Shown here piece by piece: positions 9,901 to 19,300 of a stretch of 50,873 bases of DNA. Position 1 is the stretch's first letter. The number at the start of each line of letters is the position of its first letter. The position numbers and the translations under genes were made by a program. Where the stretch lies: NCBI GenBank assembly GCA_934486495.1, contig CAKSPW010000009.1, positions 1 to 50,873 of the forward strand. Reading direction: 5' to 3'. The notes beneath the pieces were generated by a model. The model was not told the DNA's origin. It saw only the letters and a program-made list of their open reading frames with translations, and did no database searches. The DNA comes from an uncultured Clostridia bacterium (GTDB taxonomy: Bacteria > Bacillota > Clostridia > UBA1381).

Positions 9901-10260
9901 CGACGCTTTGCCTATATCGTTTACCGCAAACTCAACAAACACATAGTCGGGGTTTTTGCTCAAAACATCGCGTTCAAGACGCATAATGCCCATGTCCGAT
10001 CCCGTGCCGCCGATTCCGACATTATAGTTATTGACCGTCTTATCCGCATACTTTCCCTTAAAATAGTTACTTATGCGGCTTACCCACGTTTTTGTCTTAT
10101 CACTTACTCCGGCTCCCTGTGTGATTGAGCCGCCAAGGTAAACAATATTTATCGTGCTTTTGCCCGCAAACGGATCAGCTTCTTCGGCGTGTACGGTCAG
10201 ACCGCTTAATGCCGACAGTGATATAGCTGCTGTAAGCAGCAGTGAGAATAATTTTTTCAT
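7000..10260 (-). CDS. Secreted SGNH/GDSL esterase with carbohydrate-binding modules
   Basis: This 1086-residue enzyme has a signal peptide (1-25) and an SGNH hydrolase domain (about 35-230) resembling rhamnogalacturonan acetylesterases. The four family blocks are visible: GGSITQG with nucleophile Ser45, GIGGTGSD near 82-89, EFAVND with Asn114, and DLTHP with Asp203 and His206. It probably removes acetyl groups from pectin backbone residues. A beta-sandwich domain follows (about 240-370), then a CBM shared with the next two upstream enzymes (about 375-560), two modules nearly duplicated in the 2765-4381 protein (about 570-890), an Ig-like repeat and a C-terminal module with LAVYDEDGM and KLFVWD. 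The RBS is AAAGGAGT. No anchor is seen, so it should be released or held through its CBMs. Confidence 0.85.
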   Translation of the reverse strand: MKKLFSLLLTAAISLSALSGLTVHAEEADPFAGKSTINIVYLGGSITQGAGVSDKTKTWVSRISNYFKGKYADKTVNNYNVGIGGTGSDMGIMRLERDVLSKNPDYVFVEFAVNDIGKASAVRNMESIVQSLNSLKNVPYVTFVYTAKYNSSKHALENNSAAHQTVADYYGIPVVDMKPALEDAILSTGTMEDTDNVKHWLVDLTHPTEYGYDVYTRCIENALESGSYYVRPQTKTEKLDINSYPMSTKWVSADSAIADGTWTKNNHASYGVGYSSMNAGDTLEYTFSGTVFGLQHRISKTGGMYNLAIDGKSVGDINTYYRGITTQGVLGYQNFNLGAGEHRVKITVLDSADERVEKGAQTSVAFDYFVSEKAPASAKLINENYDTCDFKNIVKYGNMTYDWSTDETADNSKGAMFVSVKSASSGPNYRIETKKGTSYNISAMIKIKNIADWQINSNSDKVRFVFQSKRLNEDGSWDQTEAYNEVVVTDAGIISGDWVKVTGQYICDGKGKLAGQSARVDVADISRMEIRIGSGNPAATTGVTGLPVEYYVDDLKVAPETTASISDSDFAVYSFENGEKLGKNATENDNAEIVFDGLLGGKYALKVTNSSSSAAGWKLPVNWKNNVKYNVSFYFKPLDDAQVSFRPLLYGADKQYTFTENASSPATLETMTRVGNGWYFYSKEYDNTKLEGLGTIELRWTSPAATSYILDDVVIAPVTSDGGALIDEDFEGVEVGKTTSNNTTFLGQIKNYEKGTVTILNDADNASIGNYIQMDGSELGTRNTGIATDKILNIKKDSQYELSFDAKAVNDKAVGAKIMWHLSNANYIINDDNLPRLSKEWQHTVARFDMSKVTADLSAQNLRTMLGNSQAAGGIFAFDNIKLAEINDTYPKVTSVDVSKAPVLNTELTAAINGTANKYLYTVSSMNDDTFGIIAESGVTETGVISYTPSEDTVGKVLKISVTALDDSAAYNTISVLTEPVKASDADYKTGAAASFVNAEWSTRLSGKAELTAGKDGASFTIVLAVYDEDGMLITNTLNQKALRANTAETIEIPIAVSRSAYSAKLFVWDALSQKPYCKAASISAQ

Positions 10261-10302
10261 TTTAATGTTACTCCTTTAATTAGATCAAGCTCATGCCTAT
10301 AC

Positions 10303-12540
10303 CTATTGTATTGATATATTTTCCGTGAGGGAATTCATGGTGGTTTCAGCCGCCGTTTTTCCCTCCCAAACAAACAATTTAGCCGTTTTAGCCGTATAGC
10401 TGTTTTCTATCGACAAATCAAGATAATCTCTTGCTTCAAAAAGTGACGTCAGCGAATACTCCTTCATTGCAGTCATTGTATTGTTCTCATCAAACAAAGC
10501 AAGCACTGCCGTAATATCAATATCCCTGTAATTATTGTTTATTTCAACCCTTGCATTTATCGTATCATCAGAAATATCGGATAAAAAGACCGGCTTTATA
10601 TTAAGCGCATTTTTAATTTCATCAATCGTCATGCTCTTTACAACAGCTGCTGCTTCGTTCTCTATCAGTATCGCTGTAGCCTTAAGAGTGCTGCCGACAT
10701 CCTCGCTTGTCGGAATATACTCTACCTCGCTGCCGTCAAGCCTTTTACTGCCGACGCTGACATACCCGTTTTTATACGTTTTCATCAGCTTAACTATTCC
10801 GTCCGGCGCATCCGTGCCCGAAACTCTGTATGATATTCTTATCGGATTTCCCTCAACGCCCTTGCCGTCAAAGGTCATATCGGTTATATCCTTTTCCTCC
10901 GGCTTCGGCTCATCCTGTGGCGTTATATCTTCTACAGCCACGTTATACAAATAGTAAACTGCCCTCTGTCTTCCGTTTGCCACCTGGAGATAAAACAGCG
11001 GAACGCGGTATTTATCGCCCGTACTGCGACAGTCATAGGTATACTCATAATATTTCCACTCTTTTGTAAGTGCTTCCGCTTCTCCCAAATCATTCGTCAG
11101 GTTTTCATAAAACTCATCATCGGAAGAATTAAGAGCATATCTGTCCATTACCGGATAAAGCTCCTGCTGCTCAAGCTCTGTGTTTTTCCACGTCTCGCCC
11201 TTTGCCCAAAAGCTTATCATATATTGGTGCTCCGGCTGCACGTTTATGCCCTGCGAAAATATACCGAGATTTGCGTTTTCGGTAATTTTCATGCTGTTTC
11301 CGCTGCCGCTTGGCGTATCATCGGACAGCTCCGCCGATGTACCGTCAGATCTCCAGCCGTCCGTTCCCTTTGAAAAGTCGCCGTTATACACTATATCCGG
11401 CAGCTCCTCTATTTCAAACTCGTCAATACAATACACTTCCATTTCCGTGCCGCTTCCGACTCTCGGATAAATATGCGGCTTTGCCGTTTCAAACGTTGCA
11501 AGCGAATTTTTATATATAAACTCGATTTTCTGCCAGCTGTCCGTAAGTATCAGCGAGGATGGCTCCGACGATATTGCTTTTGACGGCAGATATTCATAAT
11601 TTGATGTTATGGATGTATCCGTTTTCCCGTCCTTGCGGTCAATAATCAGCTTCAGCTCCTTACCCTCCGTCGCCGCATCGCCTGCCTTTGCGTAAAGAGA
11701 AATTCTGTACGCCTTATTAAACTCAATCGGAACAGCCTGCGAAATCTGACCGTAGCTTCCGGTTGAGGTTATCATAACGCCGTTTTTAGTGCCGTTCGCA
11801 CCGTCAATTACCGACACGTCACAATTCGTTTTCTTCCAGACGCTTGTATCAAAGCCGTATTCAAAATTTCCGTTTTTAACGCCTATAGATGTATCCTTGA
11901 CAGTTTCCTCGCTCTCCTGCATTACCGGCTCTACAATAAGGTCGTCAAGGAGATAGTCGATAACGCTGCCGTTTGTTGTTGAAAGCTTTCCGTCGCCCAA
12001 TCTCAGCTCAACCGTTGCGTCGCCGTCGCAGGTAGGAACCTCCGCACCGTTAAGTCTGCCCGTTCCCTGATAGTCAAATGTTGTTGTCACATACACATAT
12101 TCCTCATTGCTGTAAGGAACATTGCTCACGACTATATCCTTAAAACAGCCTGCGTTTTCTGCCGGCGAGCCGTCGGAAAGCTTTTGATGCATATAAAAGA
12201 TAAAATGCAGCGATTTATTCTGCGGCACATCACCGATCATTTTAACCCATGCCGACACCTTATACTGCGTGCCGCTTTTAATTTTGAACGGAAATTTTGC
12301 CGTTCCGTAGTCTTTAGTAACGCTTATTCTTGCCGCGCCCTTTGTTCCGGCAACACCCGGAGAAAAGCGCTCGACTGACGCATTCGACGCGGTTGCCTTT
12401 ATTGTCTCATCCGATTCAAAATCCTCATATACCCACGGATATTCCGCATATGGCTTTGCCATAGCAATATTGCCTGCGCCTCCGATAAGCATTGCTGCCG
12501 CTGATAAAATGCCGACTGCCTTTTTTAAGATTTTTCTCAT
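10303..12540 (-). CDS. Secreted multi-CBM protein without a catalytic domain
   Basis: This 745-residue protein has a signal peptide (1-28) followed by three jelly-roll, CBM4/9-like modules at about 33-205, 217-385 and 387-545, each ending in an acidic strand of the type YLLDDLIV. An Ig-like segment (about 550-640) and the shared C-terminal module (about 645-745, with LALFDENNTM and AKLFVWEG) complete it. No glycosidase, lyase or esterase motif was found. The first module is paralogous to the N-terminal module of the beta-helix enzyme upstream. It could bind polysaccharide and hold it at the cell, possibly together with the SLH proteins of the locus. Start context AAAGGAGAGAGGAAATG is strong. 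Confidence 0.75.
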   Translation of the reverse strand: MRKILKKAVGILSAAAMLIGGAGNIAMAKPYAEYPWVYEDFESDETIKATASNASVERFSPGVAGTKGAARISVTKDYGTAKFPFKIKSGTQYKVSAWVKMIGDVPQNKSLHFIFYMHQKLSDGSPAENAGCFKDIVVSNVPYSNEEYVYVTTTFDYQGTGRLNGAEVPTCDGDATVELRLGDGKLSTTNGSVIDYLLDDLIVEPVMQESEETVKDTSIGVKNGNFEYGFDTSVWKKTNCDVSVIDGANGTKNGVMITSTGSYGQISQAVPIEFNKAYRISLYAKAGDAATEGKELKLIIDRKDGKTDTSITSNYEYLPSKAISSEPSSLILTDSWQKIEFIYKNSLATFETAKPHIYPRVGSGTEMEVYCIDEFEIEELPDIVYNGDFSKGTDGWRSDGTSAELSDDTPSGSGNSMKITENANLGIFSQGINVQPEHQYMISFWAKGETWKNTELEQQELYPVMDRYALNSSDDEFYENLTNDLGEAEALTKEWKYYEYTYDCRSTGDKYRVPLFYLQVANGRQRAVYYLYNVAVEDITPQDEPKPEEKDITDMTFDGKGVEGNPIRISYRVSGTDAPDGIVKLMKTYKNGYVSVGSKRLDGSEVEYIPTSEDVGSTLKATAILIENEAAAVVKSMTIDEIKNALNIKPVFLSDISDDTINARVEINNNYRDIDITAVLALFDENNTMTAMKEYSLTSLFEARDYLDLSIENSYTAKTAKLFVWEGKTAAETTMNSLTENISIQ

Positions 12541-12557
12541 TTCCTCTCTCCTTTCCG

Positions 12558-15500
12558 TCAGCTTACCTCAAGTGACATAGTAAATTCCTTTAGTATTCCC
12601 TTTTCAACTATTGCCGCTTTAATTTCCGTAACACCGGCCGCAAGCGCCTTGCCCCTGAAATTCTTGTCTATCGACGCAACGGTCGGATCGGATAGCTGTA
12701 TATAAATATCAGAATATCTGTAATCATACGCTTCGCCGCCGGAGCCCTTCGCCGTAATGCTCAGCGCTATATCGTCGCCTGCCACAGCGCTGTAATCGGT
12801 CATAGCCTCAACATCCTGCAAACCGCGCTTAAATTTTAAGGCTGTTGCCTGCGAAATTCCGGCACTTCTTATAATCCTCTGCGCTTCCTCAGGCCATGCA
12901 CCTGAGACGCAGATTACAGGCTCCTCTACAACGTTTTGAACTCCGTCATTTCTGCATTCGGCTGTAGTTGAATAGTTATTTACAATTCTGTTATTCTTTA
13001 TTGAGCTTGTCCACAAATGCAGCCATTTAATGGGAGTACCCTTACTGCCGCCTGCGCCGTAGCCCAGCGGATATGCCGAAAGGTCTGCTACATTTGATGA
13101 AAACTCCCAATACTGCGAACCCTCATCGGGATAAAGCGCGGCATACATATTCTTTACGTCCTTTATGTAGTTTTCCGAAATCATATTATACCCGTTTCCA
13201 GACGTATTGCCGATTGTGTATATAGCCGCACCGTCATACAGCTTACCGTTTAAAACATTATGTATATAATTGTTTTTTACGTTAAAGTTTTCGGTTGCCG
13301 TGCCGTTTCTCTCATAATTTGCCCAGCCCATTCCCAAATGCAGACCGCTGTATGCATTATCGTATATTTCATTTGACGATATTTCCGTATCCTTCGGAAA
13401 TGCTGCCGATACCGCTGCCGCCGACTGATAGTCAACGCCCGTATGATGTATATAATTATCCTTTATACTGTTTCCTCTTACCATGTAGCGCTCATCTGTC
13501 GGATTAATATATTTGCTGTAATCTCCTGACGGAACACCGAGCGAAATTGCACTGCCCGAAATATCGTAAAATTCATTTGATGCAATATCGCAATTTTTAA
13601 CGCCCTCAGTAAGCTTCATTGCAGTTATGCCGAGCTTTGAAAAGGTGCATCCCGTAAAATCCACATTATTTACATATGACAGCTCAAGCGCCGCACCCGG
13701 CAAAGCTCCGGTTACTCCGTTTTGATGATTATTCTGCGTATCGGCAAGATATTTGTTTGTCGTCGGAGCATTCCACGTCGAATACTTAAAATCTATATCC
13801 CTGAACGTGATATTTTGCGCATTTTTATCCGCCGTTCCCCTGATTGTAACAAGCTTTTCAAGAATCGGCACCTCGACATCTGCTGTTTCCATATCCTCGA
13901 AAAATCTCGGTATATAGTAAAGATAGCCGTCACCCTTATTAAAATACCACTCGCCCGGCTCATCTAAAAGCTCATACGCGTTTTCGTAATATGCCGGCAG
14001 ATATGCTTTGCTGACAGAGGTCTGACCCTTGTTTTGAACCTTTTTCCAGCCTGCTGCATTCATTGTGATAACGGTTTTGCCGCCCGATTCGGTAATTTTA
14101 TCTGCCATACACCTTGAATTTGCCCATTTGATATAATAGACCATTTCAAGCTCCTGCGGTCTTTGATAGTTCAAAAGCTCAGTATCGGATGAGGTATATC
14201 CCGTATCTGTCATAACCGCATTGGTAAGTCCGCCCTTGCTCCTTGCGCGGACCCCTCTGACATCATTTACATATATCTGCCTGAAATTCTTGTCAGTGCC
14301 GACATACGCTCTGTAAATATTTTTATCACTGTCATAAAGCGACCAGCCCTCTGCCTTAACAGCACCCGACAGGCACGCTCGCCCGTCATATGACGCAAAG
14401 GTTATATTGCTTTCCTTGCTGAAATTTGTACCCGTAAATGAAAGCGCCGCAGACAGCTTATACTCTCCGCCCTTTAGCATTACATATACATCGCCGTCAG
14501 CTGCTGCCGCAGCCGATTTTGCCTGTTCAACGGTTTTAAGCGGAGCAGCCGCACTTCCGTCCGCACTGTCGCTTCCGTTTTCTCCGTCAACATATATTAC
14601 TCTGTCGGCGTCAAGCCTTTTAAGCTCACTTACATCGGTAAGCGGCTGCTGCGTTTTGCTGTTCCAGACAAACAGCCTTGCATATGCCGCTTCCGGTACA
14701 GCCTCGATTTCAAGCTTTATTTCGCCCGTTTCGCTCGCCTCAAAGCTGCGCCTTGATATGACTGCGCTTTTCATAACGCCGTCAGCATCGTAAAGCGCTG
14801 CTACAGCCTCAACGTCAAGTTTTTCCTTGCCGCCGGAAACTAACGCTCTTGCACTAAGAGTATTCTGAGCAGCCGTCCACACACTGTCGGTAAATTCGGC
14901 TGTAGCCGACGCCGCACCGTATATCTCCGGTGATTTTTCGGACGCATGACCTACTATTTCGCCGTCACTGCTTATCGCATACGCTTCAAATATCAGACAG
15001 CTGTTTTTATCGTAATCATCTAAAGTATATGTAAATGAATTTCCCGAAATTGTATCGGAATATACTATTGCACCTTCGCCGCCTGAAAACCGTGAAACCG
15101 AAACAATAAAGCCCTTAACAGCTCCGTCTGCCGCTATATCCGCGGTTATTTCGCTTCCGATTTCAAATGTACCCTTTGCCGCGATAGTCACAGGATTTTC
15201 AGCCGCCGCGCCGTCGGGAATAAATTTAACATCGTCAAGACAGTAGCTTATCGCCTCTGACGCCGAGCTGCTCCCAACCCTTATATAGATTTTCGGGAAC
15301 GCTTCCGTATCGGTTGTATCAATATCGTATCTGTAATTTATAGTATACCTTGTCCAGTATGATGTAACGGTCGGATTATCAGGGTCCTTAAGATACTGAT
15401 ATTTTGCTATGTTTGTATCCGTTCTCGACGACGATCTGTCAAGTATGACCTGAACAGCCTTTCCCGCCGTTTTGATGTCGTCCGTTTTCAGCATAAACGA

Positions 15501-16301
15501 AAGCGTGTAGCCTGTATTAAATTTTACCGGTACGGACTGCGTAAGATTTGAAAGATTTGACTTACCCGTCACCCTCGCAAAGCTTCCTTGCTCGGTATCG
15601 CTTTCAATCACCGCCGAAGCGCCGGACGATTTTGTCCATGCCGACAAATCCGTATCATCCGAAAAATCTCCGCCTGTAATTATATTGCCGTCATCAGCCT
15701 TAACCGACGGCAAAACAACGAGATCGTCAAGATAATAATCTATACTCTCTCCGCCGGGTGAGGTTGAAGCAATATTTCCGTCGCCTATTCTTATATCAAG
15801 AGTACCAATGCTTTCTATTGCCACACGGCTTGCGGAGCCTACAAGCTTTCCGAGTCCGTCACACACATACCTTGCTTTAACGCAGGTCCACTGCCCTGCC
15901 CTAAGCCCTGCCGGAGAAGCAGTCACGATATTATAAGCTTTCTTTTCGGGATTATCTGCAGTCGGTGCCTGAAACACAAACTGCACCTTATCCGAAAGGG
16001 GTGTTTCCTTCATTTTTATGCGGCAGGATATATCATATGCCACGCCGTTTTTCATTTCGGTTTGAAAGGACGGCGCACCGGCATTTTTTGTAACGCTTAC
16101 AAAGAGCGAACCCTTTGAATTGCCGTAGGTCTGCATACTCTCGCGTCTTATGCTTGCGTTTACCGCATTAATGCCGGTTATATCGCTGCTTTCAAAATCC
16201 TCATATATCCAATGATTTATTTCATCATTTTTTGCTCCTGCAAATACTGCCGCAGGCATAATCTGCATAAAAGCAAGGATTAATACTATTATTTTTTTCA
16301 T
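12558..16301 (-). CDS. Secreted GH141-like beta-helix enzyme with N-terminal CBMs
   Basis: This 1247-residue protein has a signal peptide (1-21), two CBM-like modules (about 31-200 and 205-365), an Ig-like part, the shared small module (about 465-565, LFVWNSKTQQP) and a right-handed parallel beta-helix domain from about 567 to 1150. The helix domain opens with YVDGENGSDSADG and contains FRQIYVND, ELLDEPGEWYFNKG and many short N-x-I repeats. This pattern resembles family GH141, whose characterised members include alpha-L-fucosidase acting on rhamnogalacturonan II and a xylanase; that assignment is from memory of the family and needs a profile search. The C-terminus is a small Ig-like domain. 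It is a paralogue of the next gene upstream but lacks SLH repeats. Confidence 0.72.
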   Translation of the reverse strand: MKKIIVLILAFMQIMPAAVFAGAKNDEINHWIYEDFESSDITGINAVNASIRRESMQTYGNSKGSLFVSVTKNAGAPSFQTEMKNGVAYDISCRIKMKETPLSDKVQFVFQAPTADNPEKKAYNIVTASPAGLRAGQWTCVKARYVCDGLGKLVGSASRVAIESIGTLDIRIGDGNIASTSPGGESIDYYLDDLVVLPSVKADDGNIITGGDFSDDTDLSAWTKSSGASAVIESDTEQGSFARVTGKSNLSNLTQSVPVKFNTGYTLSFMLKTDDIKTAGKAVQVILDRSSSRTDTNIAKYQYLKDPDNPTVTSYWTRYTINYRYDIDTTDTEAFPKIYIRVGSSSASEAISYCLDDVKFIPDGAAAENPVTIAAKGTFEIGSEITADIAADGAVKGFIVSVSRFSGGEGAIVYSDTISGNSFTYTLDDYDKNSCLIFEAYAISSDGEIVGHASEKSPEIYGAASATAEFTDSVWTAAQNTLSARALVSGGKEKLDVEAVAALYDADGVMKSAVISRRSFEASETGEIKLEIEAVPEAAYARLFVWNSKTQQPLTDVSELKRLDADRVIYVDGENGSDSADGSAAAPLKTVEQAKSAAAAADGDVYVMLKGGEYKLSAALSFTGTNFSKESNITFASYDGRACLSGAVKAEGWSLYDSDKNIYRAYVGTDKNFRQIYVNDVRGVRARSKGGLTNAVMTDTGYTSSDTELLNYQRPQELEMVYYIKWANSRCMADKITESGGKTVITMNAAGWKKVQNKGQTSVSKAYLPAYYENAYELLDEPGEWYFNKGDGYLYYIPRFFEDMETADVEVPILEKLVTIRGTADKNAQNITFRDIDFKYSTWNAPTTNKYLADTQNNHQNGVTGALPGAALELSYVNNVDFTGCTFSKLGITAMKLTEGVKNCDIASNEFYDISGSAISLGVPSGDYSKYINPTDERYMVRGNSIKDNYIHHTGVDYQSAAAVSAAFPKDTEISSNEIYDNAYSGLHLGMGWANYERNGTATENFNVKNNYIHNVLNGKLYDGAAIYTIGNTSGNGYNMISENYIKDVKNMYAALYPDEGSQYWEFSSNVADLSAYPLGYGAGGSKGTPIKWLHLWTSSIKNNRIVNNYSTTAECRNDGVQNVVEEPVICVSGAWPEEAQRIIRSAGISQATALKFKRGLQDVEAMTDYSAVAGDDIALSITAKGSGGEAYDYRYSDIYIQLSDPTVASIDKNFRGKALAAGVTEIKAAIVEKGILKEFTMSLEVS

Positions 16302-16313
16302 ATTCCTTTATCC

Positions 16314-19300
16314 TTATTTTTTGCCGGACGGCGATGTCAGCTCCATATTGCCGCTTCTGCAGTAAATCTCAAAGTAGCCCTGATCCGTTATTGCATCCTC
16401 TGAAGTGTCGAGATAATCAATCACCTTTGTGCCGTTTATATAAGCAAGTATTCTAACTCCGTCAGCTTCGTTTCTCGCTCCGCATTTGACCGTATATTTT
16501 TTGCCGTACTCAAAATCGCAGGGCACCGCCATGCCGCCGAGCGATTCATAGCCCGACTGTTCGCCGTAAATTACAGTTCTTTTGCCTGAGTTAAATCTCT
16601 GAAGCTCAAGCGCTCCCTTGCCGAATGTCAGCATATAAAGGCTCGTGCCGGAATACTGACTTGTGGTGTCTGCCGCTCTGAAGCACACCGACGGCCAGCC
16701 GCTTTCGGCATTTATTTTCAGATTAAAGGTGAAAAGCTCGTCCTTAAACTCGCTGCCTGCATATGCAATATGTGTACTCGGCGTTGAAACAAGCATACCT
16801 CCGGTTATTTTGGATTTGACAACATTATTATCCATTGTCCAGTCCTCAGGATGTGCAAGCTCATCGGTGAAGTCATACTCAATATCCTCCGCAGCCTCGC
16901 CCTTTGCAAGCACCTTAGCAGAAATCTCCTGCGTATTCGTTATTCCTCCGCAGGTCGCCGTCACCTTTATAACTGTTTCTCCTGCCTTTTTGCCCGTTAT
17001 CTTCATATCCGACACACCTATAACGGACGGATCAAGCGATTCTATCGTAATGCTTTCAAGCTCTAAGGTCTTGCCGAACCTTGATACAGCGCTTGCCTTC
17101 ATTTCAAAATCATAACCCTCATTAATCTGAATACGCTTTGTATTTAGCTTAACCGCCTCAAGAACATCGTCAACGGTTACTGAAATTTCATAGCTTTTTA
17201 TTACAGTTCCTATAAGCACGTCGCAGATGATTTTTGTCTGTCCCTGCGACTTAGGATATACATTACCCTCGCTGTCGACTGTCGCAACCGACTCATCAAG
17301 GCTTCTGAAATAAATCCTTGACATATCGATCGGCTCGGTCTGCTTTTTGCGCCCTGCGCCCTCAAGCTCTATCCTAAAGACTTCTCCTGACCTAACGTCA
17401 AAATCCTTATTTAAAATTTTAACCTCCTGACAGCCCTCGTCAAACCTTTTAAGATATTCCGCTTCAAGACCTGCCGAATTGACTATGCTCTGCGCCTCCT
17501 CCGGCCAATCGGCATCAAGATATACATGAGCCTCCTCAAATACCGAATCAACTCCGTTATACGTTCTGTTTTCAACGGTTGAATAGTTATCAATATACTG
17601 CATATTGCGTATTGTCGGTGACCAGCAGTGCAGCCATTTTGAATTTCCCTTATTATTACCGTTTCCGTACCAGTACGGCGTATCGGTAAGGTCTACAACA
17701 TTACGCGTTATCTTCCAAAACTGCGTACCCTCATCCGGATATAAAGCGCCGTAATAGTTTCTCACGCTTTCGATATAGTTATCCGTTACAAGATTGGGGT
17801 TTTCCATTGTTCCCGACGTTGCACCCATAAGATAAATACCGCCGCCGTCAAAAATTCTGTCGCTCATAACCGCATGAATATAGTTATTTGAAATATTAAA
17901 GTTTTCAAGTGATGTTGTATCCTTCGTATTCCAGCCGTATCCGATATGCATACCGCTGTATGGCATATCGAATATTTCATTGTGCGCTATCAGCGTATCC
18001 TTCGGGAAGCCTGCCGATATTGCCGCCGCAGATTTATAGTCAACGGCAATTGTATGTATATAATTATTTGTAATTTTATTGTTACGAATCATATACTTTT
18101 CTTCCGTCGGGTTCCAGACATTTGAATTGCCCGTATCCGGCTCTCCGAGCGATATTGCCGTGCCGGAGATATCATAAAACTCATTGCCGGTTATATTGCA
18201 ATTCTTCACAGCTCCGAAAAGCTGAAGAGCCGTTATGCCAAGCTTATCAAAGGTGCAGTCATAAAAGCTTATAAAGCTTCCGTTTGTAACTCTTATGGCG
18301 CTGTCCGGCATATTCGGAACACCCGACTGTCTTATATGATTATTCTGCGCGTCACTGTGTCCGTTTGACGTTGACGGACGCATCCAGGTTGTATATTTAA
18401 ACTCAAGGTTTTTAAAGTATATGTTATGTACATTATCATCTGTTGTGCCGTCCATATACAAAAGCTTTTCGGTTACGGGCAGTACAATATCCGCCGTATT
18501 TATATCCTCAAAGACTCTCGGCTTATAATACAGATAGCCCTCATGCGTATCAAGATACCATTCGCCCGGCTCATCCAAAAGCTCAAGAGCATTTTCATAA
18601 TATACAGGCGTTGTTACGGATGTGCCGCCCTTATTCCTTACCGCATTCCAGCCGGGCTGATCCATAACAAGCGTTGCAACGCCGTCATTTACCTGAATTT
18701 CCGAAACACCGCAGCGCGGATTTGTCCACTGCTCATAGTAAACCATCTCCAAATCCTCAGGGTGCTTGTAATCGGCTAAAAAGATATCTGTCGTTGTATG
18801 ACCGATTTCGCCTTTGTCTGTCGTGCAGTTCGCAAGGCCTGTATTGCTCCTTGCCCTTGTTGCTCTTATTCCGTTTACAAACATCTGCCGCGAATCAATA
18901 CCCTTGTCAATTTTTGCTCTGTATATTCCCATTTCGGAATTATACACGGAAAAGCCATTAATATGTACGCCGCCGGATAACACAGCTCTGCCGCCGTCGG
19001 ACATATACACTATATTATATCCGTTCGTGCCGGAATCCTCGGGCGTAAATTTCAGCGTATCCGAAATACTGTATTCTCCGCCCTTTATAAACACAAATAT
19101 GTTATTTGTCATATTTCTGTTAGAGCGCGCCACAATCGACTTTGCGGCAGAAACAGAGGCAACCGGCGAGCCGGCATTTCCGTCTGCGCTGTCATTGCCG
19201 TTTTCTCCGTCCACAAATACGGCTATGCGGCTTATTTTATTATAGAGGTTTAAAAGCATTACCGCACCCTGCGCTCTTGTCATGGGTTCCTCCGGTCTAA

